Positions 1 through 8,065 of a stretch of 22,500 nucleotides of DNA are shown here, piece after piece (the stretch's first letter is position 1; every line of letters starts with the position of its first letter). A program made the translations under genes and the position numbers. A model generated the notes under the pieces. That model did not search any database and was not told where the DNA came from. It saw only the letters and a list, made by a program, of their open reading frames with translations. Origin of the DNA: Kipferlia bialata. Taxonomy: Eukaryota > Fornicata. The DNA lies in contig BDIP01000146.1 in assembly GCA_003568945.1 (NCBI GenBank), forward strand, positions 4,744 through 27,243, read 5' to 3'.

Positions 1-993
1 ATATACCAATACCTGCTGTCCCATACAGACCAGTGGCAGACTGGGGGGACAGGTAACATATATATATATATACACACTACACATTCATTAGTATAGTGTA
101 TCTATAGATTCTTCCATATATTCATATGTGTACCGCTCACCCTAGGTTCTCCCCCGTGCCTGTCGGTGCACCCATCCATCCCATACCGGCATCAACACTG
201 AGTGTGAGTGGACTCGTTGTATGTGTATCTCTATAACACTGGATCAAGTATCACTTTGGCTCTGAGGATGCTGTATATTGATACCTCTGTGTCGTATGCT
301 ATACCGGCATCAACACTGAGTGTGAGTGGGGTGTATACACCACTGTTACTCTTGTCTGATGCCACTTGATATACCAAGATTTCATGTTCTTACACTAGTC
401 GTTGCTAACCCCCGGGTCATATTTATATGTATGTGTATATTACAGATATCCATCTGACCCTCAGGTCAGAGTCCATGCCCTACTCTGCATGGTGGCAAAT
501 ATATATGTATATAGGGTGTATTGTATATGTTTTTATAGGTTATATACATAGTACACGTAGCATAGTAACCCCCAGGTGCGTGTGCATGCCCTACTCTGCA
601 TGGTGGCATGTGGGTGGTGGGACAGGTCATACAGGTATGGTGTATGTTACTGGTATATACATATGAGTATCAGCATCATCCACCCACTCTCCCCCTTACC
701 CCAGGCTTCTAGTGCACTGGCTACCTCCCAGTACTGATATACCATGTGTGAGGGTAGAGTATGCACAGACAGTGGCTGGGGGGACATATAGGTATGTACA
801 CTGTTAGACAGAGTTGTCTTGATGGTGAATAGATTATGCCCAGACGGTGGCTGGGGGGACTTGTATAGGTAGTGAATATTTTCATAGTGTACAGTAATGT
901 GTATACCCATTCTCACAGTCCCTGACCCACAGAGAGATGAGACGCCTGTTGACCCAGTGGTTGAAGGGTGAGACAGATGGAGATACTGGATAA
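1..993 (+). CDS. 3' part of an unrecognised intron-rich plus-strand gene
   Basis: Five exons are proposed: 1-52 (partial), 146-203, 576-634, 705-791 and 933-993, with the stop TAA at 991-993. Acceptors are CTCACCCTAG, GTAACCCCCAG, CTTACCCCAG and CTGACCCACAG; donors are GTAACA, GTGAGT, GTATGG and GTATGT. Phases 2, 0, 2, 2 agree across all junctions and no exon has an internal stop. The peptide begins IPIPAVPYRPVADWGDR, runs through VRVHALLCMVACGWWDRSYR and LLVHWLPPSTDIP, and ends EMRRLLTQWLKGETDGDTG. It is proline-rich, then hydrophobic, then amphipathic. I recognise no family. An alternative copy of the third exon lies at 465-538 and ends in the same phase, so the exon choice is uncertain. 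The gene is convergent with the hydrolase gene. Confidence 0.5.
183..329 (+). repeat. Donor-junction echo pair (plus-strand gene)
   Basis: Positions 183-211 and 301-329 are identical over 29 bases. The first copy contains the 3' end of exon 146-203 and its donor GTGAGTGG. The second lies in the following intron and keeps the same exon end and donor. Sequences outside the copies differ. Confidence 0.85.
454..634 (+). repeat. Acceptor-junction echo pair or twin exons (plus-strand gene)
   Basis: Positions 474-497 and 585-608 share 24 identical bases, each preceded by an acceptor (CTGACCCTCAG at 454-464 and GTAACCCCCAG at 565-575). Both heads encode the same start, VRVHALLCMVA. Copy one can run to 538 and copy two to 634; both then end in phase 2, matching the next exon. 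They could be mutually exclusive exons, or one could be a relic. Confidence 0.7.
761..872 (+). repeat. Donor-junction echo pair (plus-strand gene)
   Basis: Exon end plus donor at 761-796 (ending ACATATAG, then GTATGT) is repeated with changes at 836-872 (ending TTGTATAG, then GTAGTG). Both copies would encode YAQTVAGGT followed by a short variable end. The second copy lies inside the intron before the terminal exon. Confidence 0.75.
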
Positions 994-1289
994 CATACCG
1001 ATGTGGGAGGAGAGAGAGTAGTACACAGTGCCTGAAGGGCAAGGGGGATACAGAGTGTCAATGAGCAACGAGAGAGACAGGTATATTCACAGTTTCTTAG
1101 GGATCCCAGCTTCCATTTACGCAGTACGGCACCTATTAGACAGTAATCATCAAATAGACCTGGTTTCGTACTTCAGTTGTGTGACAAGTATCTATGTTTG
1201 CATCAATAGTCTATTACGAGCCCCTCACCATGCAATATTTGGCATGTTCTTCCTTGCTACAACCCTAAGGCAAAACGATGTCAAGGCTA

Positions 1290-1320
<31 letters not shown>
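994..1320. other. Gap between convergent genes
   Basis: This 327-base stretch lies between the stop of the plus-strand gene (993) and the stop of the minus-strand hydrolase (1321). It holds a CT repeat at about 1291-1316. I see no polyadenylation signal or RNA gene that I would defend. An open plus-strand frame at 1028-1333 has neither the splice motifs nor the composition of the real exons, and ends in the CT repeat; I do not call it a gene. Confidence 0.5.
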
Positions 1321-1321
<1 letters not shown>

Positions 1322-4300
1322 TACTCCCCATAGTGCACTATGAGGTCACAGCTATCATCCATGTCGGTGAAGGGCAGGACAAGGACAGAGGCAGTGGTAT
1401 CAACCTGGGGTTAGTGTACTACTCATATACTTACATATATATACATATATGTGTATCATCCATGTCGGTGAATGGGAGGATGATGGCAGAGGCAGTGGTA
1501 TCGACCTAGCGTCAGTGGAGTATACAAATGTATAGAGAGAGCGAGCGAGCGAGCGAGAGAGAGAGATCGCTCTGTGAAGGGTAAGATGATGGCAGAGGCG
1601 GTGGTGTCGACCTGGAGTTAGTGTACTCATACTAATTGATATATACATATATGTGTATCATCCATGTCTGTGAAGGGCAGGACAATAACAGATGCAGTAG
1701 TATCAACCTGAGTCAGTGTACTACTCATATACATATTCATATATATATACATATATGTATATGTATCCTCCATGTCGGTGAAGGGTAGGACAATGACAGA
1801 AGCAGTGGTGTCGACCTGGAGTTAGTGCACTCCTATACTTATTTATATATACATAATTGTGTATCATCCCTGTCGGTGAAGGGTCGATCTGGGGAGTAAG
1901 GGAGAGACAAGAAAGAAACACATATACCCACACACACATACAGAGAGAGAGAGAAGAGATGAAAGGGGATAAATGCACTACTACTCTATACCTCCTCCAC
2001 GGTTGGTGCCCCATAGACTGGGTACATGTAAGAAAAGACATGCATACTCATATATATATATAGTACCGGTTCAATAAAACATGATACAAATATGTATTTT
2101 TGCATATATGTACAAGAGCGTACCTCCACCACGGTTGGTGCCCCGTACACCGGGTACATGGGACTGTTAGATGCTGCTATGGACAGATGCAGAGTGGCAT
2201 GGGGCTGGAGGGACCAGGAGACATTCCACAGGTCAACCTGGGGTGAGAGAATATATCACTAGAGATACATGACTATTAAGTATCAGTACCAGTAGATAGG
2301 GAGAGAGACAGAGGGACATTCCACAGGTCAGCCTCGGGTAAAGGCAGGATATCCATAGTTATGAATCAATAGACAGGGGTATACTGGCCTAATGACTATA
2401 TGGGAGATACTCTATATACACCCAGTGTATGTTTAACTCTACATTTGCATATACACTCTGTGTGACTCACCGGCACCACCAGCCACTCCCCAGGTATGAC
2501 AGGGGATGGAGTGCCAGAGGCTAGGCTGAGTCTGGTCACACCCCTAGGAGTGAGTATGTGTGATAGTAACACATGTAAATGAATAGACAGTATATAGTAA
2601 ACTATTCCTCAGTATAAGTCTGGTCACACCCCTGGGGGTGAGTATGTACATCGATTGATAGTCAATAATCAATGCATGTATTCAGTGTGAGTCTGGGAAC
2701 ATCCGCTAGAGAGTGAATGAGTGAGTGAGTGATACAATAATAGCCTTTCCCATACCTAGTGAGCAGCACCCTCTAGCCCTGCTCATCTACCTCAGTCAAT
2801 GATAGATGACCCCCATATATATATATATATATATTACTATATCATCTACCAGGACATATAGAAGGTGTGACAAGTCACACCCACCTAGTCAGGAGAACCC
2901 TCCCGCCCTGTGCATCCACCTCACTGAGTGCCACATGGAGGTCAAGGTCAGTGGCAGTGGAGACACGTACCTGGGTGTAAGTAGTATATGTATATATGTA
3001 TATATATGTATATATCCAGTAGATGTATATATATATGTGGAGGTCAAGGTCAGTGGCAGACAGGACACGGAGCTAGACATGAGTGGAATACGCACACATA
3101 GAGACTCGTTCCATATATAGATCAACTCACCCTTATCTGCGCCCCCACCCTCCCCATGAGTGTGGCCAGATCAGACACAGAGTCAGTGTCAATGTACACA
3201 TCGACCTGGGCGTGTAAGAAAGACTGGAAATAGGGTATAGTGAACAGTATATAGTGATATGTCACACACATATATACCACACCTGGTCCCCCATGCCCGT
3301 GTCTGGGTCACTCTCATGCTCTCTCTCTCTATATTTATATATATATATTAACAATGACATACTATATACCCCACCTGGTCCCCCATCCCCGTGTCTGGGT
3401 CTGTATTAGTGGGTGGCTGGGTCCAGGCACCACACGTCTCATAGCTAGGGGGTAAGGAATGGATATACAATAAGTAACAAAACAGTATCGTCTATGCGAC
3501 GTCCACGAATGTGTGCCCCCCCTCTTGCATGAATACTAGATACAGTCCTTATAGAAGAACTGAGACGTACGCGAATGTGTGTCCCCCCACCGTGACTCTG
3601 GGTGCCAGGGGGTTGTGCTCGAAGGAGAGAGAGGGGGAACCCGAGAAGGGGTACAGGGGGACTGGGGGTTAGAGGCAGAGATATACATACAGTACAGTAT
3701 TCCTTGTAGGAGCACTTGACACAGTTCCACACGTGATGTCCTAGTATATGTATATGATACATATATATACATCTACATACATACCCGGTGTGTGCTCTGC
3801 CTGCACTGGCCAGTCACATGTGTACCAGGCCCTGCCCACGCCCATCCCAAGAGAGTGCACCCAGACCTGGTGTGAGTGCATTGAGTACACAGTAATACAT
3901 AAGTAGCAAATATAAATGAGAACACACATATATATATATACTACCCCTACCTGTGCCTGCCTTATGGTGGGTGGCACTGCCCCTGGGTTGAGGCTGGACA
4001 GGTATGCACCCCCTACCCCCTGCACACACATGTCTAACATGGTGAGGGCAAGGGGGTCCCAGGTGGTGAGGGACCGCGCTACAGCAACCTGAGGTAAGCA
4101 TATAGTGGGGAGAGAGAGAGTAAGAGAGGGCAAGGGGGTCCCAGTCAGTTGGAGACCTGGAAATGGCTACCTGGGATATGAGATACAAATACATGTATGT
4201 ACCAAACCTGGAAGTGGCTACCTGCATAAGACACACACATAATATCGGACATGTACTAAATAGTACACTCGGTTACATGCGCACCCTACCTCTGTGATGC

Positions 4301-7036
4301 ACCCTGCTATAACATTACCCAGGTACATGCCGGTGGAGGCACCGCCTGAGTGTGAGCGCAATCAGCATATATATATATATATATATACATATATACATAT
4401 ATGGAACGTAGTCTTGTAGGCCTTCGTCCCTCACCCCTCATAGGTCGAGCATACACACACATATATATATATATACCTCTCTCTTGTACCCCCTCCTCAT
4501 CTACAGTGCAGTGTCCCCCATAGTCCATGACCAGGTAGGTGGCAGCGGAGAGGGGGGCAGAGACGTTGTCTGAATGTGAGAGGAAGAGAGAGGGGGGAGG
4601 GGGAGAGAGAACACAACACAGGTGGCAGCAGATAGGGCAGAAGAACTGTCTATGGTTATCAAGCCGGAACCTAGAGGGCGAGAGATGATATGAGAGATGA
4701 CAATGGGCAGGTTATAGAGAGAAAGGGGAGAGTTATCTGACAGTAAGAGACCGTGAGTCCCCACCCTTGTAACACTCGTATGCATCGAGTGAGTATCTCT
4801 GGAACATGTCGTATGCCCCTGTCACATGCACAGAGGGCCATGTCACGGCAGAGCAGCCCTGAGGGTGGGTATAAATACTGCAACTCTATAATACTACGTT
4901 ATACTATATGTACTATCTAGACCTCCTGAGTCATCTTGATCCACCGTGGCACTGTGGATGCATACACTATCAATACACAATACATTCTACAGTAATACAC
5001 ATTATACTATCAATACCCTTACCTCTTCTGTCATCTTGATCCCACCCCCTGGCACAGCAGATGGGTCACCGGACATTAGTGCCTCAAGGAGGGTCTGCAG
5101 AAACTGGGGCTCACCTGAAGGTTATGAAGTATACATGTACAATCAGGGGAAGAGAGGGGGAGAGAGAGATGGGGCTATCAACAGAGCATCCCTTCACCCA
5201 CCTATGGATGTGAGCCATGTGTACGTGGCATACTGTCTGAAGCTCCCTCCCTGGGGTGAGCGTCAGTTAACAACAAGAGAGCCTAAATGAGAGCCTAAAT
5301 GAAGTTCACCAACATGAATATGCATGTAGTAGGGTATGGTACCTGTGTCACCCAGCCGTAAATATAGATAGGTAGTACTCAACATATATTCATATTAATA
5401 ATGAATATATATACGGCATGTAGCCGAGTCACTCTACATGGATACATATTTATGATACACTATTCAATACGGCGTGTACCTGTGTGACCCATCCGACCAG
5501 GTCCCCGGTGGCTACACAGGTGGCCTGGGAGTAAGACAAACAAAGAGAGGGAAAGAACAGACACAACGCCACACCACTACACACCTGTCCAATGACATCG
5601 TCCATGGCTGTGATGACTGGGTCTACTGCAAGGGAGAGGTACTGGCCAATGCCATCCCCAGAGCATCCTGGGGGTGAGGTAGAGATATGGATACATATTA
5701 CTGGACCAGAGCAGCCTGAAGATTAAGAAGAGATAGACTATATGACAAACATTTGAGACCACCAGAGCAGCCTGGGGGTGAGGGAAATGGAGAAGGGGAG
5801 AGAGACCTGACACCATTGGGTGGAAGAATGAAAGGTGTGTCTACAGATATGGCAGTGTAATAGTAATGCAGTAACATGGTATATACCCTATACCTGCTGT
5901 GATGACTCCCAGGTCTGACCAGGACTGGGACATGATGTCCTGGGGTGGGGGAGAGTAACTGTAGAGAGATATATACACACATATATAGGTCAGGTGGATC
6001 TACTATCTATATATAGACTGGGGATACCTCGATGACTGCTGCGACATCTGTGGGTGCCTGAGCCCATGCATCGAAGGACCCAGTGCTGAGGCCCTTGCCC
6101 CTGGGGGGTGAGACTATTATACATGACTATATATCATATACACTGTATACTGTATAGACCACACTGCATATATATTATATATCACTATAATACAGGGAGA
6201 GGCAATGGAGATTCTAGCCCTTAAGAGGTAGTGGGAGAGGAACGACATAGTAAAATAGGCTCGCTCTCTACAATCTATACATAATGTCCTTGCCCATGAT
6301 GTGTGTTGACTCTCTCTCTCTCTCCACACACACATACTCTAACACACACATATATATATATATACCTAATGTCCATGCCAACGATGTGTGTAGACTCCTC
6401 CACCCCTGGGAACAGAGAGAGTACAGTGTCACTGGAGACAGCTGTCATGGCATCGTAGGGGGTGATCACTGGGGTGAGTGGATTCATATAGTTAGTCCCT
6501 GTATACATATGCACATCCACATATCTATATGTGTGTATATGTTAATGAATTGGCTGTCACTGTGTCCCCACCTAGCAGGACAGGCCTTGGGTCGGTGGAC
6601 AGGTCCCGACGGTCTGCAATGTGAGCAGTGTTAGATAGAGACAAGGGAATAAGAGAGAGAGAGAGACAGAGACAGAGAGAGAGAGAGAGGAAGAGAGAAG
6701 AAGGAGAATCCACTCACAGTAGTGCAGCAGTGTGCCGTCCTCAGTCTCCACATAGGAGGAGCGGGGGTCCTGGGCATTAGATGGACAGTGGCTATATATA
6801 CAGGAATATACATCTGGGTCTATCTGTAGATATGGTGAGCCACAGTGTTCGACAGTAGAGGGTGACAGCAATAGGACACCTAATGTCATTGTTTCACTAA
6901 GATATGACATGCGTATATCATATGCGATATGTACCTCGTTGACCAGTGCATATGTGCCACATCCATCTATCTCTATGGTGGGTGGACATCCAACTGGGGT
7001 GGGGGGGCACTCCTGGCACACCTGGGGTATGGGGTC

Positions 7037-7070
<34 letters not shown>

Positions 7071-7615
7071 GTATGACTGACTGAACACCGTATATGAATG
7101 GATATCTGGTCCCAAAACAAACAGAAAGGTATGAGCGGTATTTCTGTAGGTGTGTCTATGCACCTCAGCATCCTCCCCGCACAGGTATATGATGTCAGAG
7201 GTGAGGGGGGTGCACTCAAGGGCAAGGTTGCACTGCACACGGACCTCCTGGGGGTAAGAGATAGGTAGATACATAGGGAGAGAGAGAGATGGTGGGAGAG
7301 AGAGAGAGAGAGATGGAGAGATGGAGAGTACCTCGAGGTGTGGAAGATCATCAAATCCAAGTGGCACACTCCCTGTGAGGTTGTTACAGGTGGAGTGGAA
7401 CTCACGAAGGCTGGCCATGTCTGGAAGTTAGAGAGGCGGGAATTAGACAGAGAGACAGAGAGCGACAGAGAGAGCGACAGAGAGAGAGCGACAGAGAGAG
7501 AGAGACAGAGAGAGAGAGACAGAGAGATGCCTACCTCCGACACAGCTGGGTATCTGACCATCAATGTGGTTGGCATCGAGGTAGAGATACTAGGGGTCAG
7601 GGGTGTGGAGAGAGA

Positions 7616-7692
<77 letters not shown>

Positions 7693-7997
7693 TAGACACA
7701 CATTAATAGGGTATCAATATCTTCTCCCAGTTATACATCAATACCAATACACCCACTATACCTCGAGAGTGGACAGGCTGTCCAGACATCCAAGGCGACA
7801 GGGGGCGGAGAGAAGGGCGGTGACCTGGGGTGAGAGAACTTCCAAAGACTAGTACCTCTTACGTGAAAGGATGCAGACAGAGATATGATGGGGACGTGTA
7901 CCTTTCTCTGAGCCATTGTCCACACAACGACCACGGCCAGTGGTGTGACCTCACACCTAGGCACATCCACAAGCATGCACACAGCGCCAATAAGGGC
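1321..7997 (-). CDS. LRR-containing S15/CocE-type alpha/beta hydrolase (27 exons, complete 3' end)
   Basis: The spliced product has a short LRR segment (about 158 codons, 6935-7997) followed by a complete hydrolase of the CocE/NonD, Xaa-Pro dipeptidyl-peptidase (S15) family (about 546 codons, 1321-6769). Known members cleave acyl or peptidyl bonds with a Ser-Asp-His triad and carry a PepX_C jelly-roll at the C terminus; all of these are visible. The substrate cannot be told from sequence. Hydrolase exons in transcript order: 6718-6769, 6572-6613, 6366-6468, 6028-6100, 5894-5939, 5585-5667, 5480-5524, 5202-5250, 5023-5114, 4765-4858, 4477-4569, 4290-4345, 3951-4088, 3785-3866, 3571-3661, 3375-3444, 3131-3205, 2885-2970, 2471-2543, 2124-2237, 1321-1404. 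Every junction keeps phase. The stop TAG is at 1321-1323. No start is certain: the frame continues upstream into the RNF213-like exons. Family assignment is firm; the fusion to the LRR is well supported by phase; the N-terminal limit is unresolved. Confidence 0.85.
1362..1900 (-). repeat. Tandem array of terminal-exon heads
   Basis: Six copies of an acceptor followed by a head encoding roughly VDTTAS(V/A)(I/L)(V/I)LPFTDMDD lie in a row. On the plus strand the exon-side edges are 1404, 1505, 1611, 1707, 1815 and 1888, with a spacing of about 73-108 bases. Heads 1-5 are nearly full; the one at 1888 has lost its middle and reads IDPSPTG. The most distal copy reads on to a clean stop at 1321 and I take it as the real terminal exon; the copy at 1815 would end after a Tyr-rich tail. 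Each unit also carries TA-rich intron sequence, so whole exon-edge plus intron units were duplicated. Confidence 0.85.
1405..2123 (-). other. Last intron of the hydrolase gene (719 bases)
   Basis: This is the longest intron in the window. Besides the array of terminal-exon heads it holds, at 1986-2028, a copy of the 3' end and donor of the preceding exon (MYPVYGAPTVEE against MYPVYGAPTVVE in the real exon at 2124-2160). It therefore contains echoes of both of its own edges. Confidence 0.8.
2238..2343 (-). repeat. Acceptor echo of exon 2124-2237
   Basis: Positions 2297-2341 repeat the exon head at 2208-2247, including the acceptor (TTTACCCGAG in place of CTCACCCCAG). The echo encodes ADLWNVP against VDLWNVS in the real exon. 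Confidence 0.75.
2544..2884 (-). repeat. 341-base intron with three junction echoes
   Basis: Positions 2611-2643 and 2683-2715 are copies of the acceptor plus head of exon 2471-2543. The first keeps GVTRL and a perfect CTCACCCCCAG; the second is more worn. Positions 2751-2797 copy the 3' end and donor of exon 2885-2970 (LTEVDEQG, then a stop, then RVLLTR), with donor GTATGG. The stop shows this donor echo is not a functional full copy. Confidence 0.8.
2971..3130 (-). repeat. Acceptor echo of exon 2885-2970
   Basis: Positions 3039-3083 repeat the exon head at 2936-2981 (shared run for LTLTS / the DLDLH region) and end in an acceptor-like TCTAG. A TA-rich spacer separates the two. Confidence 0.75.
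3206..3374 (-). repeat. Donor echo of exon 3375-3444
   Basis: Positions 3276-3312 repeat the exon end and donor found at 3369-3404. Both encode DPDTGMGDQ followed directly by GT; the real donor is GTGGGG, the echo GTGTGG. Confidence 0.85.
3445..3570 (-). repeat. Donor-side echo of exon 3571-3661
   Basis: Positions 3496-3524 repeat 3568-3597, the exon end encoding VGGHTFA. In the echo the donor is altered (GTGGAC at the equivalent place). Confidence 0.7.
4089..4289 (-). repeat. Two acceptor echoes of exon 3951-4088
   Basis: The exon head VAVARSLTTWDPLAL at 4044-4088 is copied at 4124-4170 (VAISRSPTDWDPLAL) and again, shorter, at about 4203-4221 (VATSR). Each is preceded on the minus strand by an acceptor-like sequence. 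Conservation of the peptide, with mostly synonymous or mild changes, is notable. Confidence 0.85.
4570..4764 (-). repeat. Acceptor echo of exon 4477-4569
   Basis: Positions 4621-4658 repeat the head of the His-bearing exon at 4535-4569. The echo encodes DSSSALSAAT against DNVSAPLSAAT and is preceded by GATAACCATAG, which fits the acceptor consensus. Confidence 0.75.
4859..5022 (-). repeat. Donor echo of exon 5023-5114
   Basis: Positions 4920-4946 copy the exon end at 5021-5046. The real exon ends GGIKMTEE, the echo encodes WIKMTQE followed by GTCTAG. The TATACTAT flank inside the intron is also shared, so the duplicated unit was about 100 bases and spanned the junction. Confidence 0.8.
5251..5479 (-). 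repeat. Donor echoes of exon 5480-5524
   Basis: Positions 5339-5358 repeat the exon end GWVTQ and its GTAC donor; a weaker related copy lies at about 5411-5432. A short tandem GAGCCTAAAT pair lies at about 5280-5301. Confidence 0.7.
5668..5893 (-). repeat. Two acceptor echoes of the nucleophile exon
   Basis: The acceptor plus first bases of exon 5585-5667, which encode the Gly-Cys-Ser of the nucleophile elbow, are repeated at 5703-5726 and 5759-5782. Both echoes read GGC TGC TCT GGT after a plausible AG, so they also encode Gly-Cys-Ser-Gly. The echo at 5772 has the full CTCACCCCCAG acceptor. Confidence 0.8.
6101..6365 (-). repeat. Donor echo of exon 6366-6468
   Basis: Positions 6277-6313 copy 6362-6398, the exon end encoding THIVGMDI and donor GTATA. 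The echo encodes HIMGKDI followed by GTATAG. A CT repeat and a TA repeat separate the two. Confidence 0.8.
7275..7530. repeat. GA-rich microsatellites within introns
   Basis: GA and GACA repeats lie at about 7275-7325 and 7447-7528; similar tracts occur at 6652-6690, 7038-7068 and 21124-21168. All fall inside introns of the minus-strand gene and account for several long open frames rich in Arg/Glu or Ser/Leu. Confidence 0.8.
7619..7691. repeat. Two 34-base G runs separated by ACGGA
   Basis: Uninterrupted G from 7619 to 7652, then ACGGA (7653-7657), then G again from 7658 to 7691. The tract lies in the intron between exons 7762-7824 and 7535-7589, so the minus-strand transcript carries C runs upstream of the acceptor CTGACCCCTAG. 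The exact run length may be a sequencing or assembly estimate. Confidence 0.9.
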
Positions 7998-8065
7998 CTG
8001 GGGGTCAGAAGAGGTAAGGGGATGAGAGGAGCTAATCCATTCATGAGTCAATACACAGTCCGTAC
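7998..8065 (-). other. Intron at the RNF213-like / LRR boundary
   Basis: This 68-base intron has donor GTACGG and acceptor CTGACCCCCAG and joins the two parts in phase 0. If unspliced, the upstream frame would stop at TGA 8048-8050. An ATG three bases later (8042-8044) opens another frame starting MNGLAPLIPLPLL and PRPLLALCACLWMCLG, which resembles a signal peptide. That frame does not join the LRR frame at the next junction, so it is only a candidate. Confidence 0.55.

Larger units (their letters stand above)
1321..3205 (-). other. PepX_C-type jelly-roll domain of the hydrolase
   Basis: Five exons encode VDVYIDTDSVSD, then VRVSTATDLDLHVALSEVDA and GGRVLLTRGVTRLSL, then PGEWLVVPVDLWNVSW, LHLSIAASNSPMYPVYG and finally VDTTASVLVLPF. 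This order (strand with TDLDL, then DVD/EVDA-G, then LLTRG, then vdLw, then hLrlsIasS-P, then a last strand near LP) is that of PepX_C in S15 peptidases and CocE esterases, where the domain packs on the catalytic domain. The product ends DDSCDLIVHYGE. Confidence 0.85.
3375..6769 (-). other. S15/CocE catalytic domain with complete triad
   Basis: The domain opens with ETEDGTLLHYYRRD, then the family-typical VITPYDAM and MDIRGKGLSTGSFDAW, followed by DIMSQSWSDLGVITAG. The nucleophile elbow is GCSGDG; its Ser codon is 5660-5662 (residue about 108 of the hydrolase part). The acid is in VTGAYDMF, Asp codon 4808-4810 (about 212). The base is in MDYGGHC, His codon 4511-4513 (about 246). From memory, cocaine esterase has Ser117, Asp259 and His287 in the same order, so the cap region here is somewhat shorter. 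The usual aromatic residue after the nucleophile (GxSYxG) is Gly here. AWYTCDWP and the segment ending RVTVGG match the conserved strand and loop before the C-terminal domain. Confidence 0.88.
6935..7997 (-). other. LRR segment N-terminal to the hydrolase
   Basis: Exons 7902-7997, 7762-7824, 7535-7589, 7332-7420, 7164-7247 and 6935-7021 join in phase. Two plant-like repeats are clear: LDSLSTLEYLYLDANHIDGQ followed by IPSCVG, and CNNLTGSVPLGFDDLPHLE. A Cys-rich stretch follows (CNLALECTPL, YLCGEDAE, VCQECPPTPVGCPP). LRRs of this type bind ligands or proteins and are often extracellular, and the Cys-rich part fits that. No convincing signal peptide joins this frame. The first exon (ALIGAVCMLVDVPRCEV...) is hydrophobic and not clearly LRR; it is the weakest call here. 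Confidence 0.7.

Noticed and set aside
647-1042. 131-codon minus-strand open frame
   Set aside because: It is antisense to the plus-strand exons, whose splice signals and phases are consistent; the minus reading lacks acceptors.
1028-1333. Plus-strand open frame of 101 codons after the plus-strand stop
   Set aside because: No supporting acceptor or donor pattern, and it ends in a CT repeat. I treat it as part of the gap between convergent genes.
2751-2797. Candidate extra exon encoding LTEVDEQG...RVLLTR
   Set aside because: It carries an internal stop and duplicates the end of exon 2885-2970, so it is an echo and not an exon.
6770-6934. Possible exon encoding IDPDVYSCIYSHCPSNAQ before the first hydrolase exon
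   Set aside because: The direct junction 6935 to 6769 keeps phase and gives a normal hydrolase start; adding this segment is not required and its upstream acceptor is poor.
6572-7699. Long minus-strand open frame starting with a polyproline run
   Set aside because: It is unspliced read-through of the G-run (polyproline), GA repeats (Ser-Leu runs) and several exons in mixed frames. The LRR and hydrolase frames lie in other registers.
7338-7706. Plus-strand frame rich in Arg, Glu and Gly
   Set aside because: It consists of the GA microsatellite and G runs read in the sense direction; no splice structure or family similarity.
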